Source of the DNA: Sphingomonas sp. PAMC 26605
GTDB taxonomy: Bacteria; Pseudomonadota; Alphaproteobacteria; Sphingomonadales; Sphingomonadaceae
Assembly (NCBI RefSeq): GCF_000241485.1
Contig: NZ_JH584241.1
Coordinates: 2,389,992-2,444,140 of the forward strand
Direction: 5' to 3'
DNA: 54,149 bases
The notes under the pieces are model-generated. The model was not told where the DNA came from and did not search any database. It was given only the letters and a program-made list of their open reading frames with translations. The position numbers were made by a program, and so were the translations under genes. Positions 8,421 to 16,712 of this stretch are shown one piece after another; positions within the stretch are counted from its first letter, which is position 1; each line of letters begins with the position of its first letter.

Positions 8421-10388
8421 ATGAACGACAATGACAAGCAGCCCGGCGGCGACACTGGCGGGCCCAACCCCTGGATGAAATCGCTGCTGATCTGGGTCGG
8501 CATCCTCGTCGCGCTGGCGCTGTTCGTGACGCTGATCGACAATCGTTCGGTCGGCCCCAACGTCAACGGGATCGCCTATTCGCAATTCCTCGACCGCGTC
8601 CAGAACGGGCAGGTCAAGGACGTCAACATCGCCGGCGAGGTCGTCACCGGCACGATGACCGACAACAGCAAGTTCCGTACCTACGCCCCGCAGGACCCGC
8701 GCCTGACCGATCGCCTGCGCGAGAAGAACGTGACGATCACCGCCAAGCCCGAGGAAGGCGCGCCGATCTGGCAGGTTCTGCTGGTCAATTCGCTGCCCTT
8801 CTTCCTGTTCCTCGCGCTCGGCTATTTCGTGATGCGCCAGATGCAGAAGAACAGCGGCTCGGGCGCGATGGGCTTCGGCAAATCGCGGGCGAAGATGCTG
8901 ACGCAGAAAGAGGGTCGTGTGACCTTCAACGACGTCGCCGGCATCGACGAAGCTCGCGAGGAGCTGCAGGAGATCGTCGAGTTCCTCAAGGATCCGACCA
9001 AGTTCGCGCGCCTCGGCGGCAAGATCCCCAAGGGTGCGTTGCTCGTTGGTTCGCCCGGCACCGGCAAGACGCTGCTCGCCCGCGCGATCGCGGGTGAGGC
9101 GGGCGTGCCGTTCTTCACCATTTCGGGCTCGGACTTTGTCGAGATGTTCGTCGGCGTCGGCGCGAGCCGCGTGCGCGACATGTTCGCCGAGGCCAAGAAG
9201 TCGGCGCCGTGCATCGTCTTCATCGACGAAATCGACGCGGTCGGCCGTCACCGCGGCGCGGGCCTCGGCAACGGCAATGACGAGCGCGAGCAGACGCTCA
9301 ACCAGCTGCTGGTCGAGATGGACGGCTTCGAGGCGTCCGAGGGGATCATCATCGTCGCGGCGACCAACCGCCCCGACGTGCTCGATCCCGCACTGCTGCG
9401 TCCGGGCCGCTTCGATCGCCGCGTGACGGTGCCGCTCCCCGATATCGAGGGCCGCGTGAAGATCCTCGAAGTCCATATGAAGAAGGTGCCGCTCGCACCC
9501 GACGTCGATGCGCGCACGCTCGCGCGCGGCACGCCGGGCATGTCGGGCGCCGATCTCGCCAACCTCGTCAACGAGGCGGCGCTGATGGCGGCGCGACTCG
9601 GCAAGCGACTCGTCGCGATGGCGCAGTTCGAGACCGCCAAGGACCGCGTCATCATGGGCACCGAATGGCGCTCGCTGGTGATGACCACCGACGAGAAGCG
9701 GATGACGGCCTATCACGAGGCCGGCCACGCACTGGTGCGCGTTCACACGCCGGCATCGGACCCGATCCACAAGGCGACGATCATCCCGCGCGGTGGCGCT
9801 CTGGGCATGGTCGTGTCGATGCCCGAGCGTGACAATTACTCGTATCACCGCGACAAGATGTACGCCGATCTCGCCACCGTGATGGGTGGCCGCGTGGCGG
9901 AAGAATTGATCTTCGGCTACGACAAGGTGTCGAGTGGTGCCTCGGGCGACATCAAGCAGGCGACCAAGCTCGCCCGGGCGATGGTGTCGCAATGGGGCAT
10001 GTCCGACGCGCTCGGCCCGCTGCAATATGAGGAGCAGCAGGGCGAGACCTTCCTCGGCTACTCGCAGACGCAGCGCCAGAACATGTCGAACGAGACCGCG
10101 CTGATGATCGACAGCGAGATCCGCAAGCTGGTCGATGGCGGTCTGGCGCAGGCGCGCGAGATCCTGACCGAACATATCGATCAGCTTCATCGCATTGCGG
10201 GTGCGCTGCTCGAATATGAGACGCTGACCGGCGACGAGATCAAGCGGTTGGCCTTCGACGGCGATATCGGTCGCGATGATGCCGATGCCAAGGTGTCGAT
10301 CGTGCCGGGCGCGGGGACCTCGATCCCCAAGACGCGCCGGCCCAAGGGCGGCGGGCCGTTCGGCAACCCGGCGCCTGCCGGAGCGTAA
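8421..10388 (+). CDS. ftsH: ATP-dependent zinc metalloprotease FtsH
   Basis: FtsH is the essential inner-membrane AAA+ protease for quality control of membrane and regulatory proteins. About 655 residues: two membrane segments (about 20-38 and 117-138), an AAA domain with Walker A GSPGTGKT (from residue 210), Walker [12 protein letters not shown], and [22 protein letters not shown]. An M41 peptidase domain with zinc motif HEAGH (H432, E433, H436) follows. The ATG at 8421 gives [11 protein letters not shown]; an in-frame ATG at 8394 would add nine residues. It lies 91 bases after tilS, and a strong terminator follows the stop. Confidence 0.96.
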   Translation: MNDNDKQPGGDTGGPNPWMKSLLIWVGILVALALFVTLIDNRSVGPNVNGIAYSQFLDRVQNGQVKDVNIAGEVVTGTMTDNSKFRTYAPQDPRLTDRLREKNVTITAKPEEGAPIWQVLLVNSLPFFLFLALGYFVMRQMQKNSGSGAMGFGKSRAKMLTQKEGRVTFNDVAGIDEAREELQEIVEFLKDPTKFARLGGKIPKGALLVGSPGTGKTLLARAIAGEAGVPFFTISGSDFVEMFVGVGASRVRDMFAEAKKSAPCIVFIDEIDAVGRHRGAGLGNGNDEREQTLNQLLVEMDGFEASEGIIIVAATNRPDVLDPALLRPGRFDRRVTVPLPDIEGRVKILEVHMKKVPLAPDVDARTLARGTPGMSGADLANLVNEAALMAARLGKRLVAMAQFETAKDRVIMGTEWRSLVMTTDEKRMTAYHEAGHALVRVHTPASDPIHKATIIPRGGALGMVVSMPERDNYSYHRDKMYADLATVMGGRVAEELIFGYDKVSSGASGDIKQATKLARAMVSQWGMSDALGPLQYEEQQGETFLGYSQTQRQNMSNETALMIDSEIRKLVDGGLAQAREILTEHIDQLHRIAGALLEYETLTGDEIKRLAFDGDIGRDDADAKVSIVPGAGTSIPKTRRPKGGGPFGNPAPAGA

Positions 10389-10413
10389 AGCTCGCGTCAT
10401 TCGGGACTACAGG

Positions 10414-10447
10414 GCCGCGTCCGACAAAGTCGGGCGCGGCTCTTTCG
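10414..10447 (+). terminator. Rho-independent terminator of ftsH
   Basis: A 12-bp stem with one G-T wobble runs from GCCGCGTCCGAC (10414-10425) to GTCGGGCGCGGC (10429-10440), with an AAA loop. It is followed by the T-rich TCTTTCG. It starts 26 bases after the ftsH stop. Confidence 0.85.
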
Positions 10448-10486
10448 TTTCGGATGGTCAGGACGTCGTGCTCACCACCACACCGT

Positions 10487-10582
10487 CGTCACCCCGGCCT
10501 TGTGCCGGGGCCCACCGCGATCCGCGGTTTGCGAGCGCAGGACACGCGGCGTGGTGGACCCCGGCACGAGGCCGGGGTGACG
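10487..10582 (+). repeat. 96-bp palindromic element, intergenic copy
   Basis: This is the same length and the same CGTCA/TGACG ends as the copy inside tilS. The left arm (10487-10516) and right arm (10553-10582) are near-perfect inverted repeats. Each arm holds a CCCCGGC/GCCGGGG hairpin. The frame used in tilS is also open here, reading RHPGLVPGPT at one end and RHEAGVT at the other. Confidence 0.88.
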
Positions 10583-10745
10583 GTTGATTGCGCAGAGCCC
10601 TGGCTATCGGCGTCCAACATCCCGCAGGTGCGCTTTCCTCCCGGACTATGGTCGCAGGGACCCTCGATCTTTCATACGGCACGTGACAGCGCCGGATGCA
10701 ATGGTGCGCTTTCGTGCGACTTTCCGCCGCGCGCCGCAGGCGTGG

Positions 10746-11807
10746 TTATTCCATGAAGCCCATCGCCAGCAGCAGAGCGGCGAAGGCGAGCAATGCGATC
10801 CAGGCGAAGAGCAGCAACGCCACCGTCCGCCACAGCGCCGAGCGCTTGCGCAAGCCATAGGCGCCGCGCAACTGCGCGAACATGTGCGCGGGTGGGACGA
10901 GCAGCGCGGCCCAGGTGATCACGCCGCCCAATACCCCAATCACGCCTGCTACGCCGAGCATTGCTGCGAACATCATCATGAACGCGAGCGAATAGGTCAC
11001 GAAAATGGCATGGTCGTAGAGCTGGTAACGCCGCCGCCACAGGAACAGCAGCGCCACGAACGGCGTCGAGATCGGGATCAGCGCCCAGCTATATTTGTAG
11101 GCGCTCGACTGCAGCTTGTAGAGCATGAGGCCAGGATTGGCCTTGAACTTCGCGATGCCATGATCGAGCGCGGGCCAATCGGTGCGCAACCCGGTGAGCG
11201 GCACGTCACCGATCGCTACGCTCGATCCGGCGAGCACGCCGCGCGCCGCGCGTAGCCCGCGCAGTTCGTGTCGCATGTCGGCGATCTTGGCGTCGGTATT
11301 GGCGGCGTGCGGGGTAGCCTGCAGCACCGCGATCTTCGCCTCGCGCTTGGCGATGTCGGCATCGACGCCTTGTACCGCAGCCCCGCGCCGCTCGGGGGAA
11401 AGGTCGCTCTCAAACTCGCCGCCAAACGCGTGAAGCGTCGCGAACATCAGGAACACCGCGAACAGGAACAGTGCGAGCGGCGAGACGAAGCGCGCGCGTT
11501 CGCCGGCGATGTAGCGCCGCGTCAGCGCGCCGGGCTGGAACACCAGCATCGGCAGCGTGCGCCAGATCTTGCCCTCGAAATGGAACACGCCGTGGAGCAG
11601 ATCGTGCCCGATCGATCCAAGCGAGCGGTGGACATGCCCGGCCTGCCCGCAGGCATGGCAGAACTCGCCGAGCAGCGCGGTGCCGCAATTGAGGCACAAG
11701 CCATGTTCGTGCCGGCTATGCGCCGTCTCACCCGCGCCCGGCTCGACCGCGCGCGCGACGAACAGGCCCGTGGCGATGTCGCCCGCTGTCTCGATTCCCC
11801 CCGACAT
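10746..11807 (-). CDS. DUF3667 zinc-ribbon membrane protein
   Basis: About 353 residues. The N-terminal part has a zinc ribbon CLNCGTALLGEFCHACGQ (four cysteines) followed by HRSLGSIGHDLLHGVFHFEGKIWRTL, the DUF3667 hallmark. Then come a membrane segment (SPLALFLFAVFLMFATLHAF), a charged helical loop (about 130-190), and four C-terminal membrane helices. The function is unknown. It may be a membrane scaffold or transporter accessory, but nothing here decides. I prefer the start at 11807 (MSGGIETAG) because the frame further upstream runs to within six bases of proA and is Arg-rich. It is divergent from proA and isolated on its strand. Confidence 0.8.
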   Translation of the reverse strand: MSGGIETAGDIATGLFVARAVEPGAGETAHSRHEHGLCLNCGTALLGEFCHACGQAGHVHRSLGSIGHDLLHGVFHFEGKIWRTLPMLVFQPGALTRRYIAGERARFVSPLALFLFAVFLMFATLHAFGGEFESDLSPERRGAAVQGVDADIAKREAKIAVLQATPHAANTDAKIADMRHELRGLRAARGVLAGSSVAIGDVPLTGLRTDWPALDHGIAKFKANPGLMLYKLQSSAYKYSWALIPISTPFVALLFLWRRRYQLYDHAIFVTYSLAFMMMFAAMLGVAGVIGVLGGVITWAALLVPPAHMFAQLRGAYGLRKRSALWRTVALLLFAWIALLAFAALLLAMGFME

Positions 11808-11884
11808 GCCGCGAGCATAGCAGCGCGTCTTGCGAATGCGATAGCTTTTGCGGGGGCGGGCCCGGTCATGATATCGCACCCGTC

Positions 11885-13153
11885 ATGACCGATATCGCGC
11901 CCCTGCTCGCCGACATGACCAACCGCGCGCGCGCCGCTGCGCGAATCCTGGCGACAACGCCGACCGCTGCCAAGGCACGGGCCTTGCGTGCCGCGGCGCA
12001 GGCGCTGCACGATGCCGAGGCGGAGATTCTCGCTGCCAACGCGACCGACATGGCGCGCGCAGGCGAGGCCGGCCTGTCGGCCGCGCTGCTCGACCGGCTC
12101 AAGCTCGATGCCAAGCGCGTCGCGGGGATGGCCGACGGTGTCGCCGCGGTCGCGGGGCTTGCCGATCCGGTCGGCGCGGTGATCGACGAGAGCGTGCGCC
12201 CCAACGGGCTACGGTTGCGCCGCGTCCGCGTGCCGATCGGCGTGATCGGCATTATCTATGAGAGCCGCCCCAACGTCACCGCCGATGCCGCCGCGCTCGC
12301 GGTGATGGCGGGCAATGCCGTGATCCTGCGCGGCGGCTCGGAGGCGATCGAAAGCAATCGCGCGATCCATGCGGCCGTGGTCGCGGGGCTGGTCGCGGAG
12401 GGGATATCGGCGGACGCGGCGCAGCTGGTGCCGACCACCGATCGTGCCGCGGTCGGCGCGATGCTCACCGCCGATGGTTCGAACGGGGCGGGGGCGATCG
12501 ACCTGATCGTCCCGCGTGGCGGCAAGGGGCTCGTCGCGCGCGTCCAGGCCGAGGCGCGTGTGCCCGTGCTCGCGCATCTCGACGGGATCAACCATATCTA
12601 CGTCCACGCCTCGGCCGATCGCGCGATGGCGCAGGCGATCGTCGTCGATGCCAAGATGCGCCGCACCGGCGTGTGCGGCGCGATGGAGACGCTGCTGATC
12701 GACCAGGCCTATCCCGATCCGGCGGGGCTCGTCGCGGCGCTTTCTGCTGCGGGGTGCGAGGTCCGCGGTGGGTGCGCTCTGCATGCGCTGATCCCGGGGC
12801 TCGTTCCCGCAAGCGATGCCGATTGGGATACCGAATATCTCGAGGCGATCGCGTCGGTCGATCTGATCGACGGCATCGATGCCGCGCTCGCCTTCGTCGC
12901 GCGGCACAGCTCGCACCATACCGACGCGATCGTCGCTGCCGACGAAGCCGTCGCGCAGCGCTTCCTTGCCGAGGTCGACAGCGCGATCGTGCTGTGGAAC
13001 GCCTCGACGCAGTTCGCCGATGGCGGCGAGTTCGGCCTCGGCGCCGAAATCGGCATCGCCACCGGCCGCCTCCACGCCCGGGGCCCCGTCGCGCTCGAGG
13101 GGCTGACGACCTATAAATGGGTCGGCTACGGCAGCGGGCAGGTGCGGGGTTGA
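11885..13153 (+). CDS. proA: Gamma-glutamyl phosphate reductase
   Basis: ProA is the second enzyme of proline synthesis. It reduces gamma-glutamyl phosphate to the semialdehyde with NADPH. The 422 residues belong to the aldehyde dehydrogenase superfamily. Visible motifs are RVPIGVIGIIYESRPNVT, GNAVILRGGSEAIESN, DLIVPRGGKGL, and the catalytic cysteine C264 in RRTGVCGAMETLL. In many relatives proA is followed directly by nadD. Here a parDE pair separates them, starting 31 bases after the proA stop. No proB is visible nearby. Confidence 0.97.
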   Translation: MTDIAPLLADMTNRARAAARILATTPTAAKARALRAAAQALHDAEAEILAANATDMARAGEAGLSAALLDRLKLDAKRVAGMADGVAAVAGLADPVGAVIDESVRPNGLRLRRVRVPIGVIGIIYESRPNVTADAAALAVMAGNAVILRGGSEAIESNRAIHAAVVAGLVAEGISADAAQLVPTTDRAAVGAMLTADGSNGAGAIDLIVPRGGKGLVARVQAEARVPVLAHLDGINHIYVHASADRAMAQAIVVDAKMRRTGVCGAMETLLIDQAYPDPAGLVAALSAAGCEVRGGCALHALIPGLVPASDADWDTEYLEAIASVDLIDGIDAALAFVARHSSHHTDAIVAADEAVAQRFLAEVDSAIVLWNASTQFADGGEFGLGAEIGIATGRLHARGPVALEGLTTYKWVGYGSGQVRG

Positions 13154-13184
13154 TGGTGGAGGGGCTGGAGCGTATCCTGTCGCG

Positions 13185-13451
13185 ATGAACCATCCTGCGC
13201 CCTTTTCGCGATCGGTTACGGTCGACCTCGACGATGAAACGGCTGCGGGGGTCGCCAAATCGGCGGCCGCGCGTGGGATGACGGAAGCCGCATTTGCGGC
13301 CGATGCCATCCGGCATGCCGTCGAAGGCGATGCCGAGCTTCTTGCGTTCATTCAGGTCGGGATCGACGCGGCCGATCATGGCGCGCTGACCCCGCAGGCT
13401 GATGTCTTCGAAAACCTACGCCGCCGGAGGCAGCAGCGCGCGGCCGCATGA
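13185..13451 (+). CDS. ParD-like ribbon-helix-helix antitoxin
   Basis: This 88-residue protein begins with an RHH-type region (FSRSVTVDLDDETAAGVAKSAAARGMTEAAFAADAIRHAV). A C-terminal helical tail (HGALTPQADVFENLRRRRQQ) would wrap the toxin. The size, the RHH domain, and the ATGA overlap with a downstream ParE-type gene identify the pair. RHH antitoxins usually repress their own promoter; no clear operator is visible in the 31 bases after proA. ParD is judged from organisation as well as sequence, since RHH proteins are poorly conserved. Confidence 0.8.
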   Translation: MNHPAPFSRSVTVDLDDETAAGVAKSAAARGMTEAAFAADAIRHAVEGDAELLAFIQVGIDAADHGALTPQADVFENLRRRRQQRAAA

Positions 13452-13732
13452 GGACTGTCGAATGGAGCGACCCCGCGATCGCCGATCTTGAGGAGATTGA
13501 CGATTATTGGTCGGCCTATTCTCCCGAGGCTGCCGAGAGCATTGCGGCCCTGATCGAAAAAGCCGCCAATTTTCTCACGGTGACTCCGGCAGCGGGACCG
13601 ATGATCCCCGAGGTCGACGCTCGAAAATGGCGCGTCGCGCCCACCCATTATATCCTCCTGTATCGGGTAACCGACGCGCACATCGAGGTGCTGCGCATCC
13701 GCCATGCGCGTGAGAATTGGATCCGGACCTGA
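13448..13732 (+). CDS. RelE/ParE-family toxin
   Basis: This 94-residue protein matches the ParE pattern. The N-terminal strand and helix are VEWSDPAIADLEEIDDYWSAYSPEAAE. A central PAAGPMIPEVDARKWRVAPTHYILLYRV follows, and the C-terminal strand and basic tail are IEVLRIRHARENW. ParE toxins inhibit DNA gyrase and RelE toxins cleave ribosomal mRNA; the sequence favours the ParE side. It is translated from the ATGA overlap with the antitoxin gene. Its 3' end overlaps the start region of nadD by 16 bases, which makes it an insertion in a core operon. Confidence 0.85.
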   Translation: MRTVEWSDPAIADLEEIDDYWSAYSPEAAESIAALIEKAANFLTVTPAAGPMIPEVDARKWRVAPTHYILLYRVTDAHIEVLRIRHARENWIRT

Positions 13733-14346
13733 CCCGCATCGGCATCCTCGGCGGCTCGTTCAACCCGGCCCATGCCGGACACCGCGCGATCAGCCTCGCG
13801 GCGCTCGATGCGCTGGGGCTCGACGAAGTGTGGTGGCTCGTCTCGCCCGGCAATCCGCTCAAGGAGCGGAACGGCGACATGGCGCCCTTCGCCGCGCGCT
13901 TCGCTTCCGCAGTGCGGGTAGCGCGCCACGCCCCGATCCGCGTCAGCGCGATCGAGCAGAAACTCGGCACGCGCTACACCGTCGATACGCTCACCAAACT
14001 GCGCCGCGCCTATCCCAAGAAGCAGTTCATCTGGCTGATGGGATCGGACAATCTCGCGCAGTTCGACCAGTGGAAAGGGTGGCGCCGGATCGCCCGCGAG
14101 GTTCCGATTGCGGTTATCGCGCGTCCGGGGTATGAACGCGCTGCTCTCGCGGCTCCCGCGATGGGTTGGTTGCGGCGCGCACGTCGGCCCGCACACCAGG
14201 CGAAGAACTGGACGCAGTGGAGATTGCCGGCACTCGTGCTGTTGCGCTTCCGCCCCGACCCGCGCTCCGCGACGCAGCTTCGTGCTGCCGACCCCGCCTG
14301 GCAGCGGCATTTCCTGCCAGCCGTCCCGACCCCACCTTCTGCATAG
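13717..14346 (+). CDS. nadD: Nicotinate-nucleotide adenylyltransferase
   Basis: NadD adenylates nicotinate mononucleotide in NAD synthesis. About 209 residues: nucleotidyltransferase motif GGSFNPAHAGH, LVSPGNPLKE, WLMGSDNLAQFDQW, and a C-terminal SATQLR resembling the family ISSTxIR signature. No ATG is available. The reading frame opens at TTG 13717 inside parE. The family-typical N-terminus (M)TRIGILGGS would begin at a CTG (13729) whose last two bases lie in the parE stop codon. The parDE module has apparently replaced the original start codon, so translation probably relies on coupling to parE. Confidence 0.92.
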   Translation: MDPDLTRIGILGGSFNPAHAGHRAISLAALDALGLDEVWWLVSPGNPLKERNGDMAPFAARFASAVRVARHAPIRVSAIEQKLGTRYTVDTLTKLRRAYPKKQFIWLMGSDNLAQFDQWKGWRRIAREVPIAVIARPGYERAALAAPAMGWLRRARRPAHQAKNWTQWRLPALVLLRFRPDPRSATQLRAADPAWQRHFLPAVPTPPSA

Positions 14347-14354
14347 GAATCATC

Positions 14355-14756
14355 TTGGCCTCACCTTCTCCCGTCTATCGCGCGTCCGAACCCGAAGAGG
14401 TCGACGCGCTGCATCGCCTCGTGCTCGCGTCGCTCGACGACGACCAGGCCGTCGACGTCATCTCGATCCCGCTCGCGGGCAAATCGAGCATCGCCGATTA
14501 CATGGTGATCGCCAGCGGCCGCTCGACCCGTCAGGTCGCATCGATGGCGCAGAAGCTCGCCGAGAAGGTCAAGGCCGAGACCGGCCGGCCGTCGCGCATC
14601 GAAGGTCTGCCGACCGCGGACTGGGTGCTGCTCGATGCCGGCGACGTGATCGTCCATCTGTTCCGCCCCGAGGTCCGCACCTTCTACAATCTCGAGCGGA
14701 TGTGGGCATTCGGCGACGCGCCGACGCCGCCGGCCGCGCCGGTTATCGAAGCCTGA
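14355..14756 (+). CDS. rsfS: Ribosome silencing factor RsfS
   Basis: RsfS binds ribosomal protein uL14 and blocks subunit joining when nutrients are scarce. The 133 residues contain the family core: VISIPLAGKSSIADYMVIASGRS, VKAETGRPSRIEG, DWVLLDAGDVIVHLFRPEVR and FYNLERMW. The start is assigned to TTG 14355, giving (M)ASPSPVYRASEPEEV, because AGGAA lies 7-8 bases upstream and no ATG occurs before the core. It follows nadD by 8 bases, the usual neighbour. Confidence 0.93.
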   Translation: MASPSPVYRASEPEEVDALHRLVLASLDDDQAVDVISIPLAGKSSIADYMVIASGRSTRQVASMAQKLAEKVKAETGRPSRIEGLPTADWVLLDAGDVIVHLFRPEVRTFYNLERMWAFGDAPTPPAAPVIEA

Positions 14757-14765
14757 TAGCTGGGC

Positions 14766-14963
14766 GTGACCGGTTTGGTCTTGCAGGCGATCGGCGTCCT
14801 CGTGGCGCTGGTCTTTTGCAGCGTGCGGGTCGTGATTGACGTTCGGGCGGCCCGGTTTGGGTGGGGTGTTGCGGGAATGATCGTTTGTGGCCTGCTTGTG
14901 TGTGCCGCGCTGGCTCCGATCCCGACCCACGCGGTCAAGATCGACCTCCCGATTCGTTCCTGA
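14766..14963 (+). CDS. Small membrane protein of unknown function
   Basis: A 65-residue open frame with a GTG start lies in the rsfS-rlmH gap, 9 bases after rsfS and 6 before rlmH. It reads as two hydrophobic segments (LVLQAIGVLVALVFCSVRVVI, about 4-24, and GWGVAGMIVCGLLVCAALAPI, about 32-52) joined by a basic loop, with a short polar tail. The close spacing to both neighbours supports translation. No family is recognised, and it may be lineage-specific. The reading frame could also be fortuitous. Confidence 0.5.
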   Translation: MTGLVLQAIGVLVALVFCSVRVVIDVRAARFGWGVAGMIVCGLLVCAALAPIPTHAVKIDLPIRS

Positions 14964-14969
14964 CGCGCT

Positions 14970-15392
14970 ATGTTGCTCCACATCGTCGCGCGCGGGCGGA
15001 TCGGGCGTGGACCCGAAGCCGAACTGGTCGAACGCTACGCCAAGCGGCTGTCCTGGCCGTACAGGCTGACCGAACTGCCCGACACCGGCGGCAAGATGCC
15101 TCCGGTCGAGCCCGGCTGCCGGATCATCATGCTCGACGAGACGGGGCAGGTGCTGCCGTCACGCGATCTTGCGGCCATCCTCGAGAAATGGCGCGACAGC
15201 GGCGTGCGCGAGGCGCGTTTCCTGATCGGCGCCGCCGATGGCTTCGACGATGCGCAGCGCGCGTCGGCGGATTTGCTGCTCAGCTTCGGGCGCGCAACCT
15301 GGCCGCATCTGCTCGCGCGCGCGATGCTTGCCGAGCAACTCTACCGCGCGACGAGCATCCTTGCCAACCATCCCTATCACCGCGAAGGATAG
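14970..15392 (+). CDS. rlmH: 23S rRNA (pseudouridine1915-N3)-methyltransferase RlmH
   Basis: RlmH is a SPOUT-class methyltransferase that methylates pseudouridine 1915 in helix 69 of 23S rRNA. The 140 residues show LHIVARGRIG at the start, the LDETGQVLPSRDLA segment, FLIGAADGFDDA in the SAM-binding knot, and the invariant C-terminal YHREG. Length is slightly below the usual 155. It lies between the small membrane gene and the envC-like gene, four bases before the latter. Confidence 0.95.
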   Translation: MLLHIVARGRIGRGPEAELVERYAKRLSWPYRLTELPDTGGKMPPVEPGCRIIMLDETGQVLPSRDLAAILEKWRDSGVREARFLIGAADGFDDAQRASADLLLSFGRATWPHLLARAMLAEQLYRATSILANHPYHREG

Positions 15393-15396
15393 CGGC

Positions 15397-16581
15397 ATGT
15401 GGGGGCGGGGGCTGATCATTGCGGGTGTCGCGGGCGTGGTCGGCGCAAGCGTCGCGCTCGCGCATGCGCCCGCCGACCAACGCACCCGCCTCGCCGAGGC
15501 CAAGGCGCAGTCCGACGCCGCCGCGCGCCGCTCCGCCGCGCTCGAACGCCAGGCCGCGGCCGAGCAGGACCAGGCGCGCCAGGCGCAGGCACAGGAAGCC
15601 GCGGTCGCCGCGCGGATCCAGCAGGCCGAGGACGATATCGCGGCCGGCCAGGCGCGGCTCGCGATCGTCGATCGCCTGATCGCTGCGCAGCGCACCCGGC
15701 TTGCGGCGAAACAGGTGCCGGTCGCGCGGCTGCTCGGCGCGCTGCAATCGCTCGCACGTCGTCCGGCGATCATCAGCCTCGTCCAGCCCGGCTCGGTCGA
15801 CGATCTCGTCCATGTCCGCGCGGTGCTCGCCAACACGCTGCCGGTAATCCGCGCGCGCACCGCCGACGTCCGCGCCGATCTTGCGCGGACCCGCCAGCTC
15901 CAGGCGGCCGGCGCGCTCGCTACGCAAGCGCTTGCCGAAAGCCGGTCGCGGCTCGAGGCGCAACGCCTCGCGCTCACCCGGCTCGAGGCGGCGCACCGAC
16001 TCCGCTCGCGCGCTTTCGGGCGCGACGCGCTGATCGAGTCCGACCGTGCGATCGCGCTCGGCGAACGCGCGCGCGACATCGTCGATCTGATGGACACGAT
16101 CGGCAATCAGGCCGCCACGCGCGAGAGCCTCCAAAGCCTGCCCGGACCGCTGGCTCGTCCGCCGCGACCGGGCGAGGTCGCCACGCCGATCGACCGCGTC
16201 GCCTGGTCGCACGCTGCGCCGCCCTATCGCTTGCCGGTGCAGGGCAGGATCGTCACGGGGCTCGGCGAGCTTTCGGACAGCGGCGTGCACTCGCGCGGGT
16301 TGACGATCGCGACGGTCCGCGACGCACAGGTCATTGCGCCTGCTGCAGGGCGCGTCGCCTTTGCCGGGCCGTTCCGCGGCTATGGCACGATCGTGATCCT
16401 CGATCATGGCGGCGGCTGGACGACGCTCGTCTCGGGGCTCGGCAGCACGAGCGCGCGCATCGGCGAAAAGCTCGTACAGGGCGCACCGATCGGTCAGGCG
16501 CCGCCCGGCGACGCGCCAAGCGTGACGGTCGAGCTGCGCCGTCGCGATCGCGCGGTCGACATGACGGCGTTGATCGGATGA
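15397..16581 (+). CDS. Murein hydrolase activator, EnvC-like (degenerate LytM)
   Basis: This 394-residue exported protein has an N-terminal signal or anchor (GLIIAGVAGVVGASVALA). A long Ala/Gln/Arg-rich coiled coil follows (about 25-110 and 150-215; [21 protein letters not shown]). The C-terminal domain is LytM/M23-like. The zinc ligands are missing: the first motif reads VHSRGLTI where an active enzyme has HxGxD, and the HxH motif reads VTVEL. EnvC-type proteins are inactive and activate amidases at the septum; that role is inferred. The ATG at 15397 lies four bases after rlmH. A ctpA gene follows, as is common in this group. Confidence 0.87.
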   Translation: MWGRGLIIAGVAGVVGASVALAHAPADQRTRLAEAKAQSDAAARRSAALERQAAAEQDQARQAQAQEAAVAARIQQAEDDIAAGQARLAIVDRLIAAQRTRLAAKQVPVARLLGALQSLARRPAIISLVQPGSVDDLVHVRAVLANTLPVIRARTADVRADLARTRQLQAAGALATQALAESRSRLEAQRLALTRLEAAHRLRSRAFGRDALIESDRAIALGERARDIVDLMDTIGNQAATRESLQSLPGPLARPPRPGEVATPIDRVAWSHAAPPYRLPVQGRIVTGLGELSDSGVHSRGLTIATVRDAQVIAPAAGRVAFAGPFRGYGTIVILDHGGGWTTLVSGLGSTSARIGEKLVQGAPIGQAPPGDAPSVTVELRRRDRAVDMTALIG

Positions 16582-16712
16582 CGCTCGGACGATCCCCCGC
16601 AATCCCGGTCAGCTTCCGTGCAACCCGCCTCTGCCATGCATCGCCCCGCTTTGATCCCTGCGCAAACCCCGCTACGGTGGCCCAAGACCTCCTGCTTGCC
16701 GAGAAATGATCG

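Larger units (their letters stand above)
10389..10745. other. Gene-free interval between ftsH and DUF3667 gene (357 bp)
   Basis: The interval holds the ftsH terminator (10414-10446) and a 96-bp palindromic repeat (10487-10582). The remaining 163 bases, up to the minus-strand gene end, show no convincing open frame or structured motif. Confidence 0.7.

Noticed and set aside
8265..10400. A 711-codon minus-strand frame opposite ftsH
   Set aside because: It mirrors the ftsH codons, has no recognisable domain and lacks a sensible start.
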